Source: Kitasatospora humi
GTDB taxonomy: Bacteria; Actinomycetota; Actinomycetes; Streptomycetales; Streptomycetaceae
NCBI RefSeq assembly: GCF_020907985.1
Contig: NZ_JAJJPA010000020.1
Location: forward strand, 62,001-126,000
Direction of reading: 5' to 3'
Length of the DNA: 64,000 nt
The notes beneath the pieces were generated by a model. The model was given only the letters and a program-made list of their open reading frames with translations. It did not search any database and had not been told where the DNA came from. Both the position numbers and the translations under genes were made by a program. Positions 24,987-33,131 of the stretch are shown here, in pieces (within the stretch, counting starts at the first letter, position 1; every line of letters starts with the position of its first letter).

Positions 24987-25532
24987 GTGTACGGCTACGA
25001 GCAGAGCGCCAGCGGCGGCTACCCGGGCGACCCCTACCAGCAGGCGGGTCAGCAGGACATGGGCGGTGCGTACGGCCAGCAGGGGTACGGTGCGCAGCCC
25101 GGCCCCGGCATGGCCGCCGGAGGCTACGGCGACCAGGGGCAGTCGGCCGGCCAGTCGCTCTACCCCGAGCCCTCACCGCCCTCGCTCGCCGACGCGGTGC
25201 GCGCCTTCACCACCGGCTCGATGCCGGTCGAGGACTTCCAGGCGATCTTCATCACCTCCAAGGTGCACTGCCCGCGCGGCGACCGCCCCGGCTTCCTGGC
25301 GCTGCACAACACCCCGACCCCGGTGATCCCGATGTTCAGCTCGCTCAAGGAGCTGCGGCGGTACGCGGGCAAGGAGTCCAAGTACTTCACCGTCTCCGGC
25401 GCCGAGGTGCTGGACCTGCTGCCGACCGGCTACGGCTTCGCGCTGGACATGGAGGGCGAGCACCGGATGGTGTTCGACGCCCGGGCCGTGGAGCAGATGG
25501 TGGACTTCACCATGCGGCGGATGTACGGCTGA
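24987..25532 (+). CDS. SseB-like domain protein
   Basis: 181 residues. The first 60 are Gly/Gln/Tyr-rich and disordered; residues 65-181 fit the SseB N-terminal domain found in many streptomycete proteins of unknown role. No signal peptide. TAGCCT (24975-24980) lies 6 bases before the GTG start and there is no ribosome site, which is the pattern of a leaderless transcript. The last 8 codons are duplicated just beyond the stop. Confidence 0.8.
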   Translation: MYGYEQSASGGYPGDPYQQAGQQDMGGAYGQQGYGAQPGPGMAAGGYGDQGQSAGQSLYPEPSPPSLADAVRAFTTGSMPVEDFQAIFITSKVHCPRGDRPGFLALHNTPTPVIPMFSSLKELRRYAGKESKYFTVSGAEVLDLLPTGYGFALDMEGEHRMVFDARAVEQMVDFTMRRMYG

Positions 25533-25573
25533 CGCCACCGCACCATGCGACGGATGTACGGCTGAGGCCACCG
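25508..25573 (+). repeat. 33-bp tandem duplication across the SseB stop codon
   Basis: 25508-25540 and 25541-25573 differ at only two bases. Each copy carries the last codons, the TGA and eight following bases, so the gene end occurs twice in a row; both copies keep the same frame and a stop. Confidence 0.9.
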
Positions 25574-25594
25574 CCGGGCCGCCACGAGACCACC

Positions 25595-25617
25595 GGGCCA
25601 CCCTGGGAGGGTGGCCC
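25595..25617. terminator. SseB gene terminator
   Basis: GGGCCACCCT (25595-25604) and AGGGTGGCCC (25608-25617) form a perfect stem with a GGG loop, followed by TTCGG. Confidence 0.8.
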
Positions 25618-25625
25618 TTCGGCAT

Positions 25626-25668
25626 TTAGTTCAAGCTTCAACTTGCTACTTGTTGATTATTGAACTAA
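25626..25668. promoter_or_regulatory. Nested inverted repeats upstream of pirin (MarR-type operator candidate)
   Basis: TTAGTTCAA (25626-25634) and TTGAACTAA (25660-25668) are a perfect inverted repeat enclosing TCAAC/GTTGA, and the left part AGTTCAAGCTTCAACT is itself almost palindromic. The island is AT-rich and sits directly upstream of pirin. It looks like paired MarR-family sites; no MarR gene is nearby. Confidence 0.6.
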
Positions 25669-25714
25669 CCTGACGGACGTAGGCCACAGCACCCCGATCC
25701 CGCAGGAGGCCGAC

Positions 25715-26683
25715 ATGCCCGCCGTGACCGTAGAGAACCCGCTCGTCCTGCCGCGCGTAGCGGCCCCCGCCGAAGGCTCCCGACCCCGCCCGGTGCTCGC
25801 GGTATCCACCGCGATCGAGGGCTTCGAGGGCGAGGGCTTCCCCGTCCGGCGCGCGTTCGCCAAGATCAACCAGAAGTACCTGGACCCGTTCATCATGATG
25901 GACCAGATGGGTGAGGTGGACTACGCCGCCGGCGAGCCCAAGGGGACCCCCTGGCACCCGCACCGCGGCTTCGAGACCGTCACCTACATCATCGACGGCA
26001 CCTTCGTGCACCAGGACTCGCACGGCGGCGGTGGCGTGATCACCGACGGCGACACCCAGTGGATGACGGCCGGCTCCGGCCTGCTGCACATCGAGACCCC
26101 GCCGGAGTCGCTGGTGGTCTCCGGCGGCCTCTTCCACGGACTGCAGCTCTGGGTGAACCTGCCGGCCTCCGACAAGATGATCGCGCCCAGGTACCAGGAC
26201 ATCCGCGGCGGCAGCGTCAAGCTGCTGGCCTCCCCGGACGGCGGCGCGCTGGTCCGCCTGATCGCCGGCGACATCGGCGGTCACCAGGGACCGGGCGCCA
26301 CCCACACCCCGATCACCATGATCCACGTATCGGTGAACCCCGGCGCGCAGATCACCCTCCCCTGGCGGGCCGACTTCAACGCGCTCGCCTACGGCCTGGC
26401 CGGCAGCGGCTCGGCCGGCGAGGAGCACCGCCCGTTCCACATGGGCCAGGCCGTGGTGTTCGGCGAGGGCGACTCGCTCACCATCCGCGCCGACGACAAG
26501 CAGCCCGACTCCCGCAGCGAGCACTTCGAGGTGGTCCTGCTCGGCGGCCTGCCGATCCGCGAACCCGTCGCGTGGTACGGCCCGTTCGTGATGAACAGCC
26601 ACACCGAGCTCCAGCAGGCCATGGACGACTTCCAGGCCGGCCGCCTCGGCACCATCCCCGCCGACACCAACCTGGGCAGCTGA
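25715..26683 (+). CDS. Pirin family protein
   Basis: 322 residues, a bicupin protein. The metal-binding cupin motif is visible (HPHRGFETVTYIIDG, then GDTQWMTAGSGLLHIE with the family's His/Glu ligands), followed by LFHGLQLWVNLP and the C-terminal cupin. Bacterial pirins modulate central metabolism or act as quercetinase-like enzymes; in streptomycetes one is linked to oxidative stress and acyl-CoA dehydrogenase activity. It is a single-gene unit under the strong inverted-repeat region. Confidence 0.93.
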   Translation: MPAVTVENPLVLPRVAAPAEGSRPRPVLAVSTAIEGFEGEGFPVRRAFAKINQKYLDPFIMMDQMGEVDYAAGEPKGTPWHPHRGFETVTYIIDGTFVHQDSHGGGGVITDGDTQWMTAGSGLLHIETPPESLVVSGGLFHGLQLWVNLPASDKMIAPRYQDIRGGSVKLLASPDGGALVRLIAGDIGGHQGPGATHTPITMIHVSVNPGAQITLPWRADFNALAYGLAGSGSAGEEHRPFHMGQAVVFGEGDSLTIRADDKQPDSRSEHFEVVLLGGLPIREPVAWYGPFVMNSHTELQQAMDDFQAGRLGTIPADTNLGS

Positions 26684-26715
26684 CCGCCTTCAGCTGACCG
26701 CCCATCACATCCGCT

Positions 26716-26742
26716 GGGCCGACCTCGCACCGGGGTCGGCCC
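26716..26742. terminator. Pirin gene terminator
   Basis: GGGCCGACC (26716-26724) and GGTCGGCCC (26734-26742) form a perfect 9-bp stem. Confidence 0.75.
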
Positions 26743-26978
26743 GTTCGGCGTTCGCCGGGCCGCTGCTCCGTGGGTGGTGGCGCGGTCCTGCGACGGCCCG
26801 AACAGGACCGATCCCCTGAATGCGCCAGAGGGCAGCGGGTCGCCCCCGGCAGCAACCGTCCGATGGGACACCATCGCAGTGGCTCCGGCCGCGGCGACGG
26901 TGGACTGCCGCGGCGGGGTACGTGGTGGTCACCTCCAGGGGCCGGGGGCACGGCAGTTCGAGGGGAAGGCGGAGCACC

Positions 26979-28208
26979 ATGCACGCACTGCTGCACGCGC
27001 TGTCCATCACCGGGTCCATGACCTGGGAGATCACCTGGGCGCTGATCCTGGGCTTCCTGCTGTCCGCCGTGGTCCAGGCGGTGGTGCGCAGGTCCACCGT
27101 CGTCCGGCTGCTGGGCGACGACCGCCCGCGCACCCTGGCGATCGCCTCCGCCCTCGGGGCGGCCTCCTCGTCCTGCTCCTACGCGGCCGTCGCGCTCGCC
27201 CGCTCACTGTTCCGCAAGGGCGCCGACTTCACCGCCGCGATGGCCTTCGAGATCGGCTCCACCAACCTGGTGATCGAACTGGGCGTCATCCTGGCCCTGT
27301 TGATGGGATGGCAGTTCACGGCCGCGGAGTTCGTCGGCGGGCCGATCATGATCATCGTGTTGGCCGTGCTGTTCCGGCTCTTCCTGCGCGACGAGTTGCT
27401 GCGCCGGGCGCGCGAGCAGGCCGACCGCGGCGTGGCCGGCTCGATGGAGGGCCACGCGGCGATGGACATGTCCGTCCGGGGTGAGGGGGCCTTCGCCCGG
27501 CGGCTGTTCTCCCGCGAGGGCTTCACCTCCACCTCCCATGTGTTCGTCATGGAGTGGGCCGCCATCCTCAGGGACCTGGTGATCGGCCTGCTGGTGGCCG
27601 GCGCGATCGCCGCCTGGGTGCCGGACTCCTTCTGGCAGGCGTTCTTCTTCGCCCACCACCCGCTGGCGGCCAAGCTCTGGGGCCCGCTGATCGGCCCGGT
27701 GGTGGCGCTGCTCTCGTTCGTCTGCTCGATCGGCAACGTGCCGCTGGCGGTGGTGCTCTGGAAGGGCGGCATCAGCTTCGGCGGCGTGGTCGCGTTCATC
27801 TTCGCCGACCTGCTGATCCTCCCGATCCTGAACATCTACCGGAAGTACTACGGCCGGCGGATGGCCTGCTTCCTGCTCGGCACGTTCTACGCGGCCATGG
27901 TCGTCGCCGGCTACCTGGTGGAGCTCCTGTTCGGCGGTCTCGGCCTGATCCCCGACCAGCACGACGCCACCATCCCGATGCAGGGCGTCTCCTGGAACTA
28001 CACCAGCTGGCTCAACATCGCCTTCCTGCTCCCGGCGGCCGCGCTGGTGATCCGCTTCTTCCGCACCGGGGGGATGGCGATGATGCGCATGATGGGCGGC
28101 GGCCCCGATGACCACGAGGGGCACGAGGGGCACGAGGGGCACGAGGGGCACGAGGGCCATGCGGCCCAGGAAGGCCACGGGAACCACGGCCCCCAGCACC
28201 ACCAGTGA
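26979..28208 (+). CDS. Permease of the DUF318/ArsP (YraQ-like) family with His-rich tail
   Basis: 409 residues with about eight membrane helices in two halves. The repeated ALGAASSSCSYAAVALARSL and SFVCSIGNVPLAVVLWKGG segments, each with a conserved Cys, are typical of this permease family, whose members move organoarsenicals or other metal-related solutes. The C-terminal 30 residues are HEG repeats plus more His, probably a cytoplasmic or surface metal-binding tail. The ATG at 26979 has GGAG upstream. It is monocistronic. Substrate unknown; a metal or metalloid is the best guess. Confidence 0.82.
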   Translation: MHALLHALSITGSMTWEITWALILGFLLSAVVQAVVRRSTVVRLLGDDRPRTLAIASALGAASSSCSYAAVALARSLFRKGADFTAAMAFEIGSTNLVIELGVILALLMGWQFTAAEFVGGPIMIIVLAVLFRLFLRDELLRRAREQADRGVAGSMEGHAAMDMSVRGEGAFARRLFSREGFTSTSHVFVMEWAAILRDLVIGLLVAGAIAAWVPDSFWQAFFFAHHPLAAKLWGPLIGPVVALLSFVCSIGNVPLAVVLWKGGISFGGVVAFIFADLLILPILNIYRKYYGRRMACFLLGTFYAAMVVAGYLVELLFGGLGLIPDQHDATIPMQGVSWNYTSWLNIAFLLPAAALVIRFFRTGGMAMMRMMGGGPDDHEGHEGHEGHEGHEGHAAQEGHGNHGPQHHQ

Positions 28209-28228
28209 CCCGCGCCCGAAGCGGGAGG

Positions 28229-28275
28229 CGCCTGCCGACGGGCGACCGGGGAGAAGGGTCACCCGTCGGCAGGCG
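28229..28275. terminator. Permease gene terminator
   Basis: A perfect 14-bp stem (28229-28242 with 28262-28275) enclosing a 19-base loop. Confidence 0.8.
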
Positions 28276-28358
28276 GTCGTCGGTCCGGTCCACTGTTGGC
28301 GGGTTGAACCGTCCGACGGGTCTGGCCGGGCATGGCAGACTTTGGGCAGGGAATCAGC

Positions 28359-28395
28359 TTCTACAACAACGTAGAAATTCTACTTGCACGTAGAA
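28359..28395. promoter_or_regulatory. Two BlaI-type operators
   Basis: TTCTAC-N6-GTAGAA occurs twice, at 28359-28376 and 28378-28395, one base apart, directly upstream of the BlaI-family gene. A dyad pair at this place is the expected autoregulatory operator for the repressor and its M56 protease operon. Confidence 0.85.
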
Positions 28396-28414
28396 GATAG
28401 CGCAGAAGGCGAGA

Positions 28415-28801
28415 ATGTCCATGGGCGTACCCGAACCCGCCCCACCCGAGGGCCGGGCCAAGGGCGAGCTGGAGGCCGCGATCCTCGCGGCCCTGCACCA
28501 GGCCGCCCCCACCGCACTGACCCCCGGCGAGGTGCAGCGGCGCCTGGCCGGACCGCTCGCCTACACCACCGTCGTCACCACCCTCTCCCGCCTGCAGGGC
28601 AAGGGCCTGCTCAGCCGTGAGAAGCGCGGCCGGGCCTACGCCTACACTCCGGTGGCCGACGAATCCGGCCTCGCCGCCCGCCAGATGCGCAAGGTGCTGG
28701 ACGGCCGCAGCGACCGCGCGGCGGTGCTCACCCACTTCGTCGACGAGCTGTCCGACGACGACGAGGAACTGCTGCGCCGGCTGCTGGACCTCGGCAGCTG
28801 A
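28415..28801 (+). CDS. BlaI/MecI/CopY family repressor
   Basis: 128 residues: winged-helix DNA-binding domain (about 15-85, with TTVVTTLSRLQGKGLLSREKRGRAYAY) and a C-terminal dimerisation/cleavage helix region. Such repressors are inactivated by an M56 membrane protease, encoded next. An alternative ATG occurs two codons later. Paired operators lie just upstream. In actinobacteria these pairs respond to beta-lactams, respiration inhibitors or copper; the trigger here is not evident. Confidence 0.93.
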   Translation: MSMGVPEPAPPEGRAKGELEAAILAALHQAAPTALTPGEVQRRLAGPLAYTTVVTTLSRLQGKGLLSREKRGRAYAYTPVADESGLAARQMRKVLDGRSDRAAVLTHFVDELSDDDEELLRRLLDLGS

Positions 28802-28817
28802 GGGGGAGCACCGCCGC

Positions 28818-29792
28818 ATGCACGTCGCCGTCTACCTGCCACTGCTCTTCCCGCTGCCGGCCGCCCTGCTCGCCCGCCCCGTCGGCGAGCGCCTGCCGCC
28901 CCGCCCGGCCACCTGGCTGCTGACCGTCGGCGCCCTGGTGCTCGCCGCCGCCGGCACCGCCGCACTGGGCATGCTCGCCGTCACCGGCCTGATCCGGATA
29001 CCGCTGCTGGCCCGGCTGTCGCACCACCACTGGTCGGTGCTCGCCGCCCAGCACCACGACCCCGCCTCGCTCTCCACCGCCCTGCTCGCCGGCACGCTGG
29101 CGGCCGCCGTGACCCTGCTCGCCGGCCGGATGCTCTGGCTGCGCGCCCGCACCCTGGCCGAGGCCGCGAGCGAGGCCGCCTGCCTGCCCGGCAACGACCA
29201 GTTGGTCGTCCTCGACGACCCGGCCGCCGAGGCGTACGCGATCCCCGGGCGCCCCGGCCGGATCGTGATCTCCACCGGAATGCTGGACGCCCTCGACCCG
29301 ATCGAGCACCAGGTCCTGCTGGCCCACGAGCGGGCCCACCTGTCGCAGCGCCACCACCTCTTCGTCGCCTGCGCCCAACTGGCGGCCGCCGCCAATCCGT
29401 TGCTGCGCCCGCTGGCCCACGCCGTCGGCTACACCGTCGAGCGCTGGGCCGACGAGACCGCGGGCGCGGCGGTCGGCGACCGCGCCCGGGTCGCCCGCGC
29501 CATCGGCAAGGCGGCCATCGCCAGCCGCCGCACCGCCGACCAGCCCGGCCGCCGCCTCCCCGCCGCCGTTCTGGGCTTCCTCGGCCGCCTGCGCCCGGCC
29601 CCGCTCCCCGGTCCCGTCCCCCGCCGCGTCACCGCCCTGCTCGCCCCGGTGCCGCGCCGGCCCGCATGGCCGGCGCTGGTCCTGGGGGCGCTGGCGCTGG
29701 CCGCGGCAGCCTGCGCCCTGGAGGCCGGGCTCGACCTGGACGCGCTGCTGGACCTCGTCAAACGGGCGGCCACGGGCCACGGCGCGCACTGA
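28818..29792 (+). CDS. M56 family membrane metallopeptidase (BlaR1-like, no sensor domain)
   Basis: 324 residues. Membrane helices near 5-20, 32-58, 88-105 and 295-312; the zinc-protease motif HERAH (170-174: His170, Glu171, His174) sits in a cytoplasmic loop. No penicillin-binding sensor domain is present, as in many actinobacterial M56 proteins. It starts 16 bases after the repressor gene and presumably cleaves the repressor on an unknown signal. Confidence 0.92.
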   Translation: MHVAVYLPLLFPLPAALLARPVGERLPPRPATWLLTVGALVLAAAGTAALGMLAVTGLIRIPLLARLSHHHWSVLAAQHHDPASLSTALLAGTLAAAVTLLAGRMLWLRARTLAEAASEAACLPGNDQLVVLDDPAAEAYAIPGRPGRIVISTGMLDALDPIEHQVLLAHERAHLSQRHHLFVACAQLAAAANPLLRPLAHAVGYTVERWADETAGAAVGDRARVARAIGKAAIASRRTADQPGRRLPAAVLGFLGRLRPAPLPGPVPRRVTALLAPVPRRPAWPALVLGALALAAAACALEAGLDLDALLDLVKRAATGHGAH

Positions 29793-29821
29793 CGCACCGC
29801 CGACCCGCGGCCGCCCGGCCG

Positions 29822-30538
29822 CTACGCCCCCTGCAGCCGCGCCCCGCCGTCCACGATCAGGCTGATCCCCGTCGTGAAGGTGTTCTCCACCAGGAAGGCG
29901 ATCGCGTGCGCCGCCTCCGCCGGCGTGCCGATCCGCTTCAACGGCAGTGCGGCGGCCGAGTCCTCGAAGACGGCGGCGCGGGCGTCACCCGGCAGCCAGT
30001 CCCACCAGTCGGTGTCGATGACGCCGGGGGAGAGGGCGTTCACCCGGCGCGGGGCGAGTTCGGCGGCCAGCGCACGGGCGGCGGCCTCGATTCCCGCGTT
30101 GACGGCGGCGACGGCGGCCGTGCCGGGCATGCCGACGTGCGCGGTGACGGCGCCGACCAGGGTGATCGAGCCGTCGGCGCGCAGGGCCGGCAGGGCGGCC
30201 TGCACGGCGAGCAGGTGGGCGGCCAGCTTGCCGTCGGTCAGGACGGCCAGCTGGTCGCGCCGCAGCTCGGCGATCGGTCCGATGCCGCCGTGCGGGGTGA
30301 CGGTGACCACCAGATGGTCGAACTCGCCTACGGCAGCGAAGAATTCGGCGAGCTCGGCGGCCGACGAGGCGTCCACCCGGCGACCTTCGGCGGCGCCGCC
30401 GAGCGCCTCCAGCGCCGCGGCCAGGCGCCGCTCGTCGCGCCCTGCGATCACCACCCGGTGACCGACCTTCATGAAGTGCTCGGCGGCGGCCAGGCCGATG
30501 CCCGCGGTGCCGCCGATGATGACGATGCGTTCCGACAC
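29822..30538 (-). CDS. Short-chain dehydrogenase/reductase
   Basis: 238 residues from GTG 30538, chosen because GGGGGAG lies 8 bases upstream. The Rossmann motif is GGTAGIG near residue 8. The usual YxxxK active site is not obvious: the expected region reads TAAVAAVNAGIEAAARALA, so the catalytic Tyr/Lys pair seems absent and the protein may be an atypical or non-catalytic SDR. C-terminal FTTGISLIVDGGARL is normal. It is divergent from a TetR gene with a dyad between them, so the TetR protein likely controls it. Confidence 0.85.
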   Translation of the reverse strand: MSERIVIIGGTAGIGLAAAEHFMKVGHRVVIAGRDERRLAAALEALGGAAEGRRVDASSAAELAEFFAAVGEFDHLVVTVTPHGGIGPIAELRRDQLAVLTDGKLAAHLLAVQAALPALRADGSITLVGAVTAHVGMPGTAAVAAVNAGIEAAARALAAELAPRRVNALSPGVIDTDWWDWLPGDARAAVFEDSAAALPLKRIGTPAEAAHAIAFLVENTFTTGISLIVDGGARLQGA

Positions 30539-30581
30539 GGTTGTCACTCCCCCAGACGTTCCACTGCTCTTTCGAGCCACT

Positions 30582-30606
30582 GTGCCTCGTTTATATTCCG
30601 AGGCAC
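30582..30606. promoter_or_regulatory. Operator between SDR and TetR genes
   Basis: GTGCCTCG (30582-30589) and CGAGGCAC (30599-30606), a perfect 8-bp inverted repeat with a 9-base AT-rich spacer, lie between the divergent genes. It is the expected binding site of the adjacent TetR protein. Confidence 0.8.
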
Positions 30607-30627
30607 GCTGTCTTGTAAAGTGGTGAC

Positions 30628-31215
30628 ATGACGGAAGGATCGCGCGGCCGACCGCGCAGCGATGAGGCCCGGCAGGCGATCCTGACGGCGGCCCTGGGCC
30701 TGGCGGAGCGGGACGGCTACACCGCTGTGACCATGAAGGGCATCGCCGAAGCGGCCGGCGTGGGCCGGGCCACCGTCTACCGCTGGTGGCCGACCCGGGC
30801 GGCGGTGCTGATGGAGGCGCTGAGCGAGCTCAGCGTGCGGCTGGCCACCCCCGCGCCGACCGACGGCCCCGAGGCCGACCTGCTGGCCTTCCTCACCGCG
30901 ACCTTCGCCATGAACGAGCGCGGACCGAGCCGCACCGTGCTGCTGGGCCTCACCGCAGACGCCCAGCACGACGCCGCCATCGGTGCCGCCGTCGCCGAGT
31001 TGACGGCCCGCCGGCGCGCACTGCTGCGCGGCCTGCTGGAGCGGCTCGACGGTGAGTGGAACGTACCCCTGGAGCTGGTGGTCGACATGGTCTTCGGCGT
31101 CATGTGGTACCGCATGATCGACGGCCACGGCCGGGTGGACGCCACCACGGCCGCCGAACTCTGCCGCGCAGTGGCGAAACTGAGCGGGCGCCGGGCGGAC
31201 GCGGCCTCAACCTGA
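30628..31215 (+). CDS. TetR family regulator
   Basis: 194 residues. N-terminal helix-turn-helix (MKGIAEAAGVGRATVYRWWPTRAAVLMEAL, residues about 35-65) and a C-terminal ligand domain of the TetR_C-type (LTADAQHDAAIGAAVAELTARRR). It is divergent from the SDR gene it probably represses through the 30582-30606 dyad. Effector unknown. Confidence 0.92.
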   Translation: MTEGSRGRPRSDEARQAILTAALGLAERDGYTAVTMKGIAEAAGVGRATVYRWWPTRAAVLMEALSELSVRLATPAPTDGPEADLLAFLTATFAMNERGPSRTVLLGLTADAQHDAAIGAAVAELTARRRALLRGLLERLDGEWNVPLELVVDMVFGVMWYRMIDGHGRVDATTAAELCRAVAKLSGRRADAAST

Positions 31216-31217
31216 CG

Positions 31218-31718
31218 TCACGCGAAGACCTTGGTGACGAAGTCCGCGAGGTTGGCGCGCATCCGTTCGAGCTGCTCCTCGACCGTCAGCGACTCATGGA
31301 ACCGGCCACCGACGCCCTCCGGGACCTTGCGCCCGCGGATGTAGAGCGAGCAGGCGAGGTCGGTGCACATGTAGGCGCCGACCGAGTTGCCCTCGCGCCC
31401 GGCCGCCCCGGCCTTGCGGGCGGTGAGCAGCGACACGCCGTTGCCGCTGTGCACCGTGAGGCAGAGGCTGCAGATGTTGCTGCGGAGGAAGCCGCGCTGC
31501 TGGGCCGAGTAGCGCAACGCCAGGCCGATGAGCTGCCCGTCCTCGCGCTCCAGCACCAGGTAGCTGCGCTCGGGCGCGCCCGGATCCCGCCAGCCGAGGA
31601 AGTCCAGGTCGTCCCAGGGGAGTTCGGCGAGGTTGCGGGGCGGGTTGAGCCGCTTGGCCTCGCCCTTGGAGCAGTTGACGAAGGCGGCGCGCAGCTGGGA
31701 TTCGGTGACTGGCTTCAT
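31218..31718 (-). CDS. FBP-type zinc-finger protein (EF-G-binding, FusB-like)
   Basis: 166 residues. The C-terminal treble-clef zinc finger is complete (Cys83, Cys86, Cys118, Cys123 in NICSLC and YMCTDLAC), as in FusB/FBP proteins that bind elongation factor G and, in staphylococci, give fusidic acid tolerance. The ATG at 31718 starts the conserved region; longer starts add unrelated sequence. It faces an SDR gene across a 21-bp dyad. Confidence 0.88.
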   Translation of the reverse strand: MKPVTESQLRAAFVNCSKGEAKRLNPPRNLAELPWDDLDFLGWRDPGAPERSYLVLEREDGQLIGLALRYSAQQRGFLRSNICSLCLTVHSGNGVSLLTARKAGAAGREGNSVGAYMCTDLACSLYIRGRKVPEGVGGRFHESLTVEEQLERMRANLADFVTKVFA

Positions 31719-31733
31719 GGTTGCGACTCTAGA

Positions 31734-31754
31734 TTGCCTAGGAGTACTAGGCAA
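31734..31754. promoter_or_regulatory. Operator between FBP and SDR genes
   Basis: TTGCCTAG-GAGTA-CTAGGCAA is a perfect 8-bp inverted repeat in the 71-base divergent promoter region. No regulator gene adjoins it. Confidence 0.75.
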
Positions 31755-31789
31755 AGCAATAAAAACTCTAGGTAGGTACGCTGACTTCC

Positions 31790-32482
31790 ATGACCGACGC
31801 ACCCGTATCAGTCGTCACCGGCGCCAACCGCGGTATCGGCTTGGAGACTTGCCGTCAGCTCGCCGCCCTCGGCCACCAGGTGGTGCTGACCGCCCGCGAC
31901 CCGGCCAAGGCGCAGGCGGCGGCCCGCCGGATCGGCCCCACGGTCCATGCCGTCCGGCTGGACGTGACCGGCGCGGCCGACGCCGACGCGCTCGCCGCCG
32001 AACTGCGCGACCGCTACGGCCGGGTCGACGTCCTGGTGAACAACGCCGCGATCCACTACGACACCTGGCAGCGGGTCAGCACCGCCGACCTGACGGTGGT
32101 GCGCGAGGCCACCGAGACCAACCTCTTCGGACCGTGGCGGCTGGTCGAGGCGCTGCTCCCGCTGCTGCGCGAGTCGCGACACGCCCGGATCGTCAACGTC
32201 TCCAGTGGCGCGGGCGCCATCGCCGACCTCGGCCCGGGCACCCCGGCGTACTCGATCACCAAGCTGGCGCTCAACGGGCTCACCAAGATGCTGGCCCGCG
32301 ACCTCGCCCAGGACCGGATCCTGGTCAACGCCGTCTGCCCCGGCTGGGTGGCCACCGACATGGGCGGTGGCGGCGGCCGTCCGGTGGCGGACGGCGCGGC
32401 GGGCGTGGTGTGGGCCGCCACCCTGCCGGACGGCGGGCCGACCGGTGGGTTCTTCCGCGACAAGCGCGCCATCCCCTGGTAG
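31790..32482 (+). CDS. Short-chain dehydrogenase/reductase (carbonyl-reductase-like)
   Basis: 230 residues with a full SDR set: TGANRGIG (10-17), NNAAIHYD near 84, NVSSGAGAIAD and the active-site Y154-SIT-K158. The sequence type resembles plant/animal carbonyl reductases and streptomycete homologues. NADPH is likely because of the basic residue in TGANRG. Monocistronic; substrate unknown. Confidence 0.92.
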   Translation: MTDAPVSVVTGANRGIGLETCRQLAALGHQVVLTARDPAKAQAAARRIGPTVHAVRLDVTGAADADALAAELRDRYGRVDVLVNNAAIHYDTWQRVSTADLTVVREATETNLFGPWRLVEALLPLLRESRHARIVNVSSGAGAIADLGPGTPAYSITKLALNGLTKMLARDLAQDRILVNAVCPGWVATDMGGGGGRPVADGAAGVVWAATLPDGGPTGGFFRDKRAIPW

Positions 32483-32510
32483 TCGGCACACCGCGGACCG
32501 GGCCTGGTGA

Positions 32511-33131
32511 TCAGCACACGGCGTAGAGCAGCAGCCCGGGCTCGTCGGCGGCGGCGCCGCCCTCGGCGAGCCGCCGCAGCAACCCACCGCCGTCCGTCTG
32601 CGCCGTCAGCGCCGCCAGGGCTCGCAGGTCGGCCAGCCGGACGAAACCGGTGCGCGCGGCCCCGGCCGCCCGGGGGTTCGCCCCGACCCTCCCCCAGCCT
32701 TCGGCCGGCGAGCGCCCCACGGCACCGCCGTCCCGCAGCGACAGCGGCCCGTCCGCCGTGTCGAGCACCAACTGCGGGCCGCCCAGCAGCAGGTACTCCA
32801 GGGAGGCACCGTGCAGCCGGGCGGCCAGCACCGCGGCGGCGGGGGCCGCCGGGTCGGCCAGGTCGCACCGGCCGCCGTGCAGCGCCGCGGTCTCCGCGAC
32901 GGCGTCGGCCAGACACTCGGCGATCGCACGGTCGGAGCGGTCGGTCAGCCGGGCCAGCAGGTGCACACCAAGCCGGCGGACGAACCAGGGCGTGCCGTGC
33001 CGGCAACCCGGCTCGCCCGCTCCGCCACCGGCCTCCGGGACCACGCCGTCCAGCAGCACCAGCGCCTCGGGAGTGGCCGCGGCGAACACCAGAGCGGGAA
33101 GGGCCGCGCCCGCGGCCAGTTGCACCTGCAT
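32511..33131 (-). CDS. Hypothetical protein, possibly PP2C-like
   Basis: 206 residues, Ala/Leu-rich, no signal peptide. The order of short motifs (HGTPWFVRRLGVHLLARL, CDLADPAAPAAAVLAARLHG, LEYLLLGGPQLVLDTADGP) reminds me of degenerate PP2C-type phosphatase-fold proteins of streptomycetes, but the metal-binding aspartates of true PP2C are not clearly present. Treat as unknown. It is convergent with the SDR gene. Confidence 0.6.
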   Translation of the reverse strand: MQVQLAAGAALPALVFAAATPEALVLLDGVVPEAGGGAGEPGCRHGTPWFVRRLGVHLLARLTDRSDRAIAECLADAVAETAALHGGRCDLADPAAPAAAVLAARLHGASLEYLLLGGPQLVLDTADGPLSLRDGGAVGRSPAEGWGRVGANPRAAGAARTGFVRLADLRALAALTAQTDGGGLLRRLAEGGAAADEPGLLLYAVC

